NCBI GenBank assembly: GCA_011634665.1
Contig: WAEK01000008.1
Location: forward strand, 2,500,673 to 2,564,672
Source of the DNA: Mortierella sp. BCC40632
Lineage: Eukaryota > Mortierellomycota > Mortierellomycetes > Mortierellales > Mortierellaceae
Direction: 5' to 3'
Length of the DNA: 64,000 bases
This document shows positions 45,861-55,881 of this stretch, one piece after another. Both the position numbers and the translations under genes were made by a program. Every line of letters starts with the position of its first letter. Within the stretch, counting starts at the first letter, position 1. The notes under the pieces are model-generated. The model ran no database searches and was not told where the DNA came from. It worked only from the letters and a program-made list of their open reading frames with translations.

Positions 45861-46434
45861 GCGTGGTGTGTTCTTCTTACTTTACAGTGCGTGGGGTATA
45901 CCTCTCATCTTACATCGCGTGGGGTATACTTTACAGTTTACAGGGCGTGGGGTATCCTTTTTACTTACACAGCGTGGGGTATACTTCTTCCCTTACACAG
46001 CGTGGGGTATCCTTTTGGCTTACACGGCATGAGGTATCCTTTTGGTTACACGGCATAGGGTATGCCTCTCACCTTACACTGCGTGGGGTATACCTCTCAC
46101 CTCACACCGTGTGGAGTATACCTCTCACCTTACACCGCATGGGGTAACCTTTTGGCTTACACTGTGTGGGTTATACATCTCAACGTACCCCGCGTTGGAT
46201 ATCCCTCTTGGTTTATATCGCGTGAGGTACGCCCCTCAGCATTTCTTTGAAACTTCTGGAGTAAAAAGTTGCCAAATCTTGACTATTTTTCACAAGGCGG
46301 GAAATATAGACAAGACAACATCGTGTAAAAAAGTAGAAAGATAGCCTTAGATGACCGATTTGATCGTGAATAATCCCGAACACATAACAAACAAAGATAT
46401 AATTTGGTGATCTGGCGGCCATATATGTTCTTTT

Positions 46435-46466
46435 CTAGCGCGAACGGAGCCGCGCGGGTATGGTAG
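46435..46466 (+). mobile_element. Second Helitron-type 3' terminus
   Basis: CTAGCGCG, AACGGAGCC, GCGCGGGTATGGTAG differs from the terminus at 43,630-43,661 at only a few positions, keeps the hairpin, and ends GTAG followed by T. No Helitron coding sequence is attached; it is probably the end of a non-autonomous or eroded copy. Confidence 0.7.
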
Positions 46467-46672
46467 TATATGTTGAAACACCATCGTAGATAGAATTTTA
46501 TAAGATGACCCCATAACTATTAAACTACATTTACTGAAGAGATCCCATTGAACCTGTTGCACACATACCTTACATAGTTTACTTCAAGTATTTAATTCCA
46601 ATTGATAAAATTTTCTTGAATTTTTTACTTAGATAATGTCATTGGAGCTCTGGGTATTACAATTTCACGATT

Positions 46673-46710
46673 TTAGGGTTTTTAATTAAGGTTTTAGGGT
46701 TTTTTAGGCT
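46673..46710 (+). repeat. TTAGGG-like tract at the 3' end of LINE copy 1
   Basis: TTAGGG at 46,673 and 46,694 and a partial TTAGG after it, in T-rich context, directly before the shared LINE 3' sequence GGCTTTAAGTTC (plus-strand reading). Confidence 0.8.
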
Positions 46711-46831
46711 TTAAGTTCTTTTAATAGTGTGGCCAGAAGGCAATCTAAGAGTAGGGAAGGCTATGGAAGTGATATGGCGAAGGGAGAGTCGAAAAAATCA
46801 ATGTTGAAAAAAAAGTCAAGTCGAAAATATT

Positions 46832-49800
46832 CTAAGTCAAAAGAGTAGGGTGTGTGATGCGGGAGGGGAACCAGTCAGAGCGTCTAAGTCGGCTTCCGTC
46901 AGGGTGGAATGGCCAGGGAGGGGGATCAGGGTTGTAGTTTTGACGAGGCCTCTGCCAGAACTCGAGATAGCCAAAGGCTGTCGCAAGAGCAGAAAACTTC
47001 TTCGTGCGGAGGAGGTAATCTATCACATTAAAGTGCAAGATCAGCCCCGGAGGAGGATTGTGGAGGAAAGCTTGGTACGCATCAACACAACCACGAGGAA
47101 GATATCCACAGAGGTCAGCGTCGAAGCACTCCTTGACATGGCGACGAGAGAATCTCTGCTTACACTTGGAGCAATCTGAGCCAGCAGCAAAGTGATTCAG
47201 ACTCCAAGCGATAGCATTCTTGCGGAGACGAAGAGAATTTAAAAAGACAAAGTAGCAACTGCCACTAAGTCGCTTTCGCATCTCTGGGACAAACTGGCGG
47301 GGCATGACAAGATTCAGAGAACCAACGTCAGCATAAAACTTGTTCCTCAGGAATAACCGGAGAGGGTACCCTGTACTCTCATGGGTCAATCCAGGCGGCA
47401 ATGGGTCCAAAGTGCGCGACTCGATGCTTCTTTTGACACTCAACCACTGGGAATAATCCGGGTGACGAGTGACATGGGGCAAGATGCGATCGTGGGGGCG
47501 ACGAGTGAACCAAATGCGGCCACGGATGTGTGCAGCAGGATTAGAGTGGTGCATTTTCTGGAAGTGGCGAGTCAAAAAGACAGGCCAAGTCCGAAAAGCG
47601 ACGCGTTACAACAGGAATAGCCAGCATGGAGTGCATGGCGACAAGTCCAATGTTGTGCTCTGTGATCCAGCAAAGTGCACGATCTTGTACAGCCTGGACC
47701 GGGAGGAGATACTGGAACCGCGAAGTATCATTCTTGTGGACAAAGGGGAACGGGGCCGGAGTGCTAGCATTGCGACCAGGCGAGTTCATGAGCCAACGAT
47801 AGACCAAGCCAGCACCATAGTCCATTTGAGAACGAACAAAGGTGCGATAAAAGGCAAGGCGAAGACCAGCAGGCCAAAGACTTCCACGACGAAAACAAAT
47901 GTCCAAAGTCGAGGTAGCCTTTGCAACAGTAGACTCGAGGTGAGCCTCCCAGTTGATGCCTAACTTCTCGAATGGGAATCCAAGATATGTATAGCGGTCA
48001 ACACGGGGAATCTCTCCATGACCAGGAATGATCGGAGTGGGTTCATGAGGGCCAAAGCCAACAGCACCACACTTGGAGAGATTCAACTGCATGCCATTGT
48101 CGTGAGACCAGGCAGCAAGCTTGTTGGTCGACACCTGTAAGTCAGACGGAAACTCGGACGAGGCCGTGATATCGTCAGCAAACAGAAGCGATCGCGGGAG
48201 GCAGCTATTTGGCACTGTATCTTGATGCAAGAGGGAGGCAAGGTCGTCAATAAAGACGTCGAACAGCAGAGGAGACAAAGAGACCCTTGGAAAAAGACCA
48301 CGGGTCAAGTCTATCGATCTCGTCTGCCGCCCATTCACCACGATCTTGGAAGAAGTCCCCAGGAAGAGGGAATCAACCAAAGCTAGAATCTGGGTCGAAG
48401 CACCCCTGGACTCGAGCTTGGAAAGCAAAAGTGGGACAGGGACAGTGTCATACGCCTGAGCAAAGTCGTAAAACACCCTACAACGGTGACCGAGAATGGC
48501 AGCTTCGTGGGCCGTCAGAGCGTGCGTCAACGTGGAGAACCCACGTCGAAAGCCAGCCTGAGTCGAATGCAAGCGGAACGCTGGGGAGCGTTGAAGAACC
48601 GAATCAACAACCTCTCAAAGGACCGACGCATCATCACAGTAAGTGAAATGGGTCTGAACTTGTTGATAGTTGTCTCCTCACCCTTGGGGATGGGGAAGAT
48701 TACCGAGCGGTTCCATGAGGCAGGTGTCACACCGAGTAGACAACACAACCGGAACAACTCAATAGTCCGAAACGGAAGACTAGAACCAATAAGGGCTCGA
48801 AGAAGGCGAATATGAACACCATCCTCTCCCCCTGCAACATGAGCTCGATACTTTCTCCAAAACCGAATCAAAGTCGTCAGACCAAAGTCGTCAGACCACA
48901 GGATCTCATTTGTGAATGAGACTCCACGATAAGGTGAGACAGGAGGGGGAAGCAACTCGTCGCGAGTCTGCCGAAACACACCAGAAAAGTGGTTCACAGC
49001 ATCCTCAGCAGGAGTGATCGAAGGATCTCGAGACGTCAGGGTAACAGTCTTTGTGCGGCAAGCTCGTTTGAAAGTGCGGACAGCGTCAGCCAACGAAGGA
49101 GCATCTGAGATATCATCCCAGAGTCGATCAGCAGAAGCGCGCATCACGGACGGAACATACGAACCACACACCTCCTCGGCGGCAACATGAATGGCACTAA
49201 CAATAGATTCATCCAAGTCGTCGACCAAGCGCTGGCGATCAACCAAAGAAATAACATCAAGCCCACCAGCCGTAGACAGTTCCTCAACGCGGTGAAGAAC
49301 TTGACTACTGTAATCGGCAAAGTCCTCAGCGCAAGCATCAAAGCTGTTGCATAGGTCTGAGCGAACACGGGCGTGCACGAGATATTTCAGGTTGAACCTG
49401 CGGGCCTCTTGAGTCGGGGACACATCCATAGGAGCACGAAGCTCTAGGACGCAGTCCATCATCTTGTGGTCAGACGTGGTATATGGAGACGAATCAACAT
49501 AAGACCAACGGAAGTCTTGACGGCAGCGGACCAGTGCGTGATGATTCTTGGCGGTGCCAGGAGAAGGGAGGTTAAGGAAATAACAACCAGATCTCATGAC
49601 CCTCGACACACACTCAACTCGATCTGAAGGGCCTCCACGAGAACCACGACCAGACAAAAGAGTCGAGAGACGCACATTGAGGTCGCCAAGAATAACATCA
49701 GGAAGACCAGGGGGAAGAAGTAGAACAAGAGATGTGGCGGATGAAAAAGGATTCAAAGTCGGCGATGGGAAGAGAAGGTGGCAGATAGAGGGAACGGAAG

Positions 49801-50104
49801 GTGGAACCAAGGAGGGAAAGATCAATGGAATGGGACGTAACAGAAAAGGATATATGGCGACGAACAAGGGGGGACACAATGCAGAGAAGACCACCATGGC
49901 GGTGACCAGCTGCAGGGGCCGGAGGCCGGGGAGAGGAGGAAAAGGAAAGTGGGTGGGAAGAATAAAAGGAATGATCCAAGAACCAAGTCTCAGAGCAGAT
50001 GAAGATGTCGAACTGTGAAGGAATGAAAGAACAAATACGCTCAAAGTCTTTGGCTGGAAGGCCGCGACAGTTGAGGTAGCAATACGAACAAACTTACTAT
50101 TCAT
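46832..50104 (-). pseudogene. LINE copy 1 ORF2: APE endonuclease, reverse transcriptase, zinc knuckle
   Basis: Endonuclease motifs VILGDLNVRL (about 49,690) and TSDHKMM (about 49,465) identify an APE-type nuclease; the first box (NCRGL) is shifted by a lost G near 50,076. RT follows with FYDFAQAYDTV, LLFADDITASS (FADD about 48,175) and GFRRGFSTL. The last segment (47,575 to 46,832) carries CSKCKQRFSRRHVKEC, a CCHC knuckle. Breaks: 48,593 (one base lost), and two nearby shifts that turn the usual GLFQGSLLSP into GLFPRVSLSP. The RT-to-zinc step near 47,575 is common to all copies. Not functional as sequenced. Confidence 0.92.
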
Positions 50105-52195
50105 TAAAGATCTTCCTCAGAGTCTTCGGCAACTGGGGCGGCAGCGGCATCGGGAACGGCAGGAGGGTCACAGTCCATACCTTCATCAACAGCATCAGCC
50201 GAAGCCGGAGTCGAGTCAGTCAGGGGAGAGGAGCTGGAACAGTCTTGTCGGGCAAGTCTTCAGGGACCGGCAGATTGCCAACGCGGAGCAAATTCAAAAA
50301 GTACTCGCGGACAACTGGTAAGGTCGTAGAGCCAACCGTCTTTGTCAGACGATCGCCATAAGCCTTCTTCACTCGAGCGCGAACTTCAGGGGGTGGCTGC
50401 TGCATCACCAGGGACGGATGGGTCGTAGGTAGGGGAGATGGCGGAAGGAGAAGGCGGGAGAGTAGAGATCAAGCCATCCTTATAGGAAGATTCCACAAGG
50501 AGCTCGAGAATGGAGCGACCAACAAAAAGCAAAGTTATGAATAGCCGAGGTACGAACACGAAGAGCTCGGAACTTTTCCTTGAGTTGGCCAAGGGGACAA
50601 GACTCAATGCCACTAAAAGTAGACACGAGTGACAGAGGTGGTGGAGGGAGGGGGGGCGACGGCGTGCTTGGAATGGACGAGGGGAAGGCTTAAAAGTGAA
50701 TCGATGATCTTTCGCTGTTCGTCTGAGAGATTTGCTCTAAGAGAATCAGCATAAGATCGAGGGGAGGAAGTGTTGGGAGAGGTGGAAGGAGAGGCGGCGG
50801 AGGGAGCAGCAGCTTTTTCAGGAAGTCGGCGAGTGGGGAATAGGCGAGGCAGGGAGTGCAGGGAACGCAGCAGAGGCAGTCAACGACGCAGTCGTGGCTG
50901 CCTCAAGTCTATCAGCAAGAGAATCCAGACGGCCAATGACGGCTACAGTTTTCTCAAGCGAAGACTCAGTGTTCTCAACACGGGTAGCTAAAAGCTGAGA
51001 CATCTTTGGCCAACTCGGAGACCTTCAACTCCAAGGCTGAAAACTTGGCGGGGGGAGGAAGGGGATGAAAAGGAACAGAAGAGAGGAGGGACCATCGCGA
51101 ATGCCATCAATTTCACTCTGAACCTTCGCAAGAAGAGCCTTAATAGACTCATACTCTTTGAAAAGTCGAGATTGATTGAGGACAATCTCATCACAAAGTT
51201 CCGGATCAATCTTACGAAGCTTCCCCAAACGACTGGCCTCCTTAGCCAAGTGACGGGAAAAAGCAGCCGAAGACGATTCAGGAGCATTTGATGAAAACCC
51301 ATCAGAGTCTGAATCATTGATGATCCGACGGCCCCTCTTGCGACCCAACGCAGACGCACCACCACCGGGAGCAACTGCGTCTGGAGAGCTTGTGGAAAAA
51401 TTGACAGCAGGATGAGAGGTAGGAGAAGTCACAGGGATGAGTGGAGGAGTTTGGACAGAGCTGGGTTTCGATAGGGGGATCTGGGCAGCTGGAAAGGTGA
51501 AGGCAGATTCGGGAACGGAGGAGTCGGGGGTGGAGGGAACAGGGGCAAAAGAAGAAGTTGGTAAAGAAGACGATACAAAATCACTAGGTAACTCGAAAGT
51601 ATCCATAGATTCGTCCATATCGTCAAGAGGGAGATCAGAAGAGGGCAAAACAGGTGAAACAGGACTCTCCACTTGGGACATAGAAGAAATATCTTCCAAG
51701 TCCACAGAAGTGAATTGTTCGATGGAGGAAACAACACTGTGGAGACGGGCAGGCATAGAGGCAATGGCAGGGGCAGAGGCAGAGGCAGGGGTGGAGGCAG
51801 AGGCAGAAGTCAAAGGAGAAGGCGCAGGAGACAAGAAAAAGGAAGGGGAACTGTTGTCAATAGTGGAAGGGGGCTGAGTGATGGGGGAGGTAGTGCAGTT
51901 GACACGATTGTCGAAGGTACCAAGATACTTGATGGCTTGTTCGACGGTTATCTTCTCATGTTTGCACGTTCTGGCGTAGCGACGGGCATAAAGTCCACGC
52001 TTGGAGACGACTTGATCTTTGGAAAACTTGTTAACGGGGCATTCATGACGCTTGCAAGGAAACGGCCATCGATGACCATACTCCTTTACAAGGAAGTCAG
52101 CGCGGAGAATATCGATGGGATTCCCGATAAACTTGGCCGAGATCTCAGCGAGATCTTGATGATGAAGGGTGCGACGGGGGTCCCCATGATGAAGG
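50104..52195 (-). pseudogene. LINE copy 1 ORF1
   Basis: From the N-terminus: a Cys/His cluster (PCKRHECPVN … CKHEKITVEQ) and a long Pro/Ser/Thr-rich segment (51,834 to 51,400). Then come a basic-acidic motif (GRKRGRRIINDSDSDG), a helical coiled-coil-like region (LRKIDPELCDEIVLNQSRLF, LEKTVAVIGRLDSLADRLE), and a conserved tail ending EDSEEDL. The role by analogy is RNA-binding particle protein; no family match is claimed. Several frameshifts occur (about 52,160, 51,060, 50,870, 50,400-50,640). The stop TAA overlaps the ORF2 ATG as TAATG. Confidence 0.8.
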
Positions 52196-52429
52196 AGATG
52201 CGACGGACCTGGCAGGGTGGGGATTTTATAAGAAAAATGATCCCGGGGGAAAAAAAAAAGGGGGGGGGAAAAAAAAAAATGGAAGAAAAGTGGAAGGAAT
52301 AGGGTGAGTCAAAGTGACCAAAAAGATGGCGTGATTACTGCGGGTGGCTTTTGTTATGGTTTGAGTGGCAGTGGGGGGGCCAGATGGATCTGGCGTGGAA
52401 AAAGTGGAGGGGGCAACGTTTAGCCAGGA

Positions 52430-52480
52430 TTTAGGGCTTAGTTAGGGATTTTTAGGGTTTTTTTTAGGGTTTTTTAGGCT
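52430..52480 (+). repeat. TTAGGG-like junction tract between LINE copies 1 and 2
   Basis: Four TTAGGG words (52,431, 52,442, 52,452 and about 52,465) in T-rich context lie between the 5' end of copy 1 (CAACGTTTAGCCAGG) and the 3' end of copy 2 (GGCTTTAAGTTC). Confidence 0.85.
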
Positions 52481-52639
52481 TTAAGTTCTTTTAATAATGT
52501 GGCCAGAAGGCAATCTAAGAGTAGGGAAGGCTATGGAAGTGATATGGCGAGGGAGAGTCGAAAAAATCAATGTTGAAAAAAAAGTCAAGTCGAAAATATT
52601 CTAAGTCAAAAAAGTAGGGTGTGTGATGTGATGGGAGGG

Positions 52640-55600
52640 GAACCAGTCAGAGCGTCTAAGTCGGCTTCAAAGGGGGGTGGAATGGCCAGGGGGGGGATCA
52701 GTGTTGTAGTTTTGACGAGGCCTCTGCCAGAACTCGAGATAGCAAAAAGGCTGTCGCAAGAGCAGAAAACTTCTTCGTGCGGAGGAGGTAATCTATCACA
52801 TTAAAGTGCAAGATCAGCCCCGGAGGAGGATTGTGGAGGAAAGCTTGGTACGCATCAACACAACCACGAGGAAGATATCCACAGAGGTCAGCGTCGAAGC
52901 ACTCCTTGACATGGCGACGAGAGAATCTCTGCTTACACTTGGAGCAATCTGAGCCAGCAGCAAAGTGATTCAGACTCCAAGCGATAGCATTCTTGCGGAG
53001 ACGAAGAGAATTTAAAAAGACAAAGTAGCAACTGCCACTAAGTCGCTTTCGCATCTCTGGGACAAACTGGCGGGGCATGACAAGATTCAGAGAACCAACG
53101 TCTGCATAAAACTTGTTCCTCAGGAATAACCGGAGAGGGTACCCTGTACTCTCATGGGTCAATCCAGGCGGCAATGGGTCCAAAGTGCGCGACTCGATGC
53201 TTCTTTTGACACTCAACCACTGGGAATAATCCGGGTGACGAGTGACATGGGGCAAGATGCGATCGTGGGGGCGACGAGTGAACCAAATGCGGCCACGGAT
53301 GTGTGCAGCAGGATTAGAGTGGTGCATTTTCTGGAAGTGGCGAGTCAAAAAGACAGGCCAAGTCCGAAAAGCGACGCGTTACAACAGGAATAGCCAGCAT
53401 GGAGTGCATGGCGACAAGTCCAATGTTGTGCTCTGTGATCCAGCAAAGTGCACGATCTTGTACAGCCTGGACCGGGAGGAGATACTGGAACCGCGAAGTA
53501 TCATTCTTGTGGACAAAGGGGAACGGGGCCGGAGTGCTAGCATTACGACCAGGCGAGTTCATGAGCCAACGATAGACCAAGCCAGCACCATAGTCCATTT
53601 GAGAACGAACAAAGGTGCGATAAAAGGCAAGGCGAAGACCAGCAGGCCAAAGACTTCCACGACGAACACAAATGTCCAAAGTCGAGGTAGCCTTTGCAAC
53701 AGTAGACTCGAGGTGAGCCTCCCAGTTGATGCCTAACTTCTCGAATGGGAATCCAAGATATGTATAGCGGTCAACACGGGGAATCTCTCCATGACCAGGA
53801 ATGATCGGAGTGGGTTCATGAGGGCCAAAGCCAACAGCACCACACTTGGAGAGATTCAACTGCATGCCATTGTCGAGAGACCAGGCAGCAAGCTTGTTGG
53901 TCGACACCTGTAAGTCAGACGGAAACTCGGACGAGGCCGTGATATCGTCAGCAAACAGAAGCGATCGCGGGAGGCAGCTATTTGGCACTGTATCTTGATG
54001 CAAGAGGGAGGCAAGGTCGTCAATAAAGACGTCGAACAGCAGAGGAGACAAGAGAGACCCTTGGAAAAGACCACGGGTCAAGTCTATCGATCTCGTCTGC
54101 CGCCCATTCACCACGATCTTGGAAGAAGTCCCCAGGAAGAGGGAATCAACCAAAGCTAGAATCTGGGTCGAAGCACCCCTGGACTCGAGCTTGGAAAGCA
54201 AGAGTGGGACAGGGACAGTGTCATACGCCTGAGCAAAGTCGTAAAACACCCTACAACGGTGACCGAGAATGGCAGCTTCGTGGGCCGTCAGAGCGTGCGT
54301 CAACGTGGAGAACCCACGTCGAAAGCCAGCCTGAGTCGAATGCAAGCGGAACGCTGGGGGAGCGTTCGAAGAACCGAATCAACAACCTCTCAAAGGACCG
54401 ACGCATCATCACAGTAAGTGAAATGGGTCTGAACTTGTTGATAGTTGTCTCCTCACCCTTGGGGATGGGGAAGATTACCGAGCGGTTCCATGAGGCAGGT
54501 GTCACACCGAGTAGACAACACAACCGGAACAACTCAATAGTCCGAAACGGAAGACTAGAACCAATAAGGGCTCGAAGAAGGCGAATATGAACACCATCCT
54601 CTCCCCCTGCAACATGAGCTCGATACTTTCTCCAAAACCGAATCAAAGTCGTCAGACCAAAGTCGTCAGACCACAGGATTTCATTTGTGAATGAGACTCC
54701 ACGATAAGGTGAGACAGGGGGGAAGCAACTCGTCGCGAGTCTGCCGAAACACACCAGAAAAGTGGTTCACAGCATCCTCAGCAGGAGTGATCGAAGGATC
54801 TCGAGACGTCAGGGTAACAGTCTTTGTGCGGCAAGCTCGTTTGAAAGTACGGACAGCGTCAGCCAACGAAGGAGCATCTGAGATATCATCCCAGAGTCGA
54901 TCAGCAGAAGCGCGCATCACGGACGGAACATACGAACCACACACCTCCTCGGCGGCAACATGAATGGCACTAACAATAGATTCATCCAAGTCGTCGACCA
55001 AGCGCTGGCGATCAACCAAAGAAATAACATCAAGCCCACCAGCCGTAGACACAGTTCCTCAACGCGGTGAAGAACTTGACTACTGTAATCGGCAAAGTCC
55101 TCAGCGCAAGCATCAAAGCTGTTGCATAGGTCTGAGCGAACGCGGGCGTGCACGAGATATTTCAGGTTGAACCTGCGGGCCTCTTGAGTCGGGGACACAT
55201 CCATAGGAGCACGAAGCTCTAGGACGCAGTCCATCATCTTGTGGTCAGACGTGGTATATGGAGACGAATCAACATAAGACCAACTGAAGTCTTGACGGCA
55301 GCGGACCAGTGCGTGATGATTCTTGGCGGTGCCAGGAGAAGGGAGGTTAAGGAAATAACAACCAGATCTCATGACCCTCGACACACACTCAACTCGATCT
55401 GAAGGGCCTCCACGAGAACCACGACCAGACAAAGAGTCGAGACGCACATTGAGGTCGCCGAGAATAACATCAGGAAGACCAGGGGAAGAAAGAGAACAAG
55501 AGATGTGGCGGATGAAAAAGGATTCAAAGTCGGCGATGGGAAGAGAAGGTGGCAGATAGAGGGAACGGAAGGTGGAACCAAGGAGGGAAAGATCAATGGA

Positions 55601-55881
55601 ATGGGACGTAACAGAAAAGGATATATGGCGACGAACAAGGGGTGACACAATGCAGAGGAGACCACCATGGCGGCGACCAGCTGCAGTGGTGGAGGAGGGG
55701 GGGGGGGAGGAAAAAGGAAGAGGGGATGAGAAGAGTACAAGGACTGATCCAAGTACCAAGTCTCGGAGCAAATGAAGATATCAAACTGGGAAGGAAAAAA
55801 AGAACAAAATACGCTCTCAAAGTCAAGACCCGGAAGTCCACGACAATTGAGGTAGGCAATACGAACAAACTTACTATTCAT
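52640..55881 (-). pseudogene. LINE copy 2 ORF2: APE endonuclease, reverse transcriptase, zinc knuckle
   Basis: Begins MNSKFVRIAYLNCRGLPGLD with the first endonuclease Asn box, then CSETWYLD (Glu), VILGDLNVRLDSLSG and TSDHKMM. RT has GLFQGSLLSPLLFDVFIDDL and LLFADDITASS, intact from 54,345 to 53,314. The zinc knuckle CSKCKQRFSRRHVKEC follows in the shifted frame from 53,348. Its last part shifts near 52,745 and ends differently from copy 1. Further breaks lie near 54,365, 54,717, 55,050 and 55,500. The RT core is the best preserved of the three. Confidence 0.92.

Larger units (their letters stand above)
45252..46240. repeat. 28-bp minisatellite (CGTGGGGTATACC family)
   Basis: Degenerate tandem units of about 28 bp, core CGTGGGGTATACCTCTCAC, then CTTACACC. 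There are about three before the first MITE, a short piece between the MITEs, and about fourteen from 45,861 on. It is the target of two independent MITE insertions. Confidence 0.9.
46700..52430 (-). mobile_element. LINE copy 1 of a head-to-tail array
   Basis: A two-ORF non-LTR retrotransposon on the minus strand: 5' region (about 52,200-52,430), ORF1 (52,195 to 50,104), ORF2 (50,104 to 46,832), and a 3' region ending in CCTAAAAAACCCTAAAA. Copies 2 and 3 follow in the same orientation at 5,773 and 5,842 bp spacing, measured at the RT frame end. ORF1 is near-identical to copy 3 but not to copy 2. Confidence 0.93.

Noticed and set aside
45848..46344. Frames of about 100 codons in the 28-bp minisatellite
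   Set aside because: Repetitive translation of the minisatellite; no conserved domain.
47469..47963. 164-codon plus-strand frame repeated exactly at 53,242 and 59,084
   Set aside because: It is antisense to the LINE ORF2. Its conservation follows from the near-identity of the LINE copies, and it has no recognisable motif.
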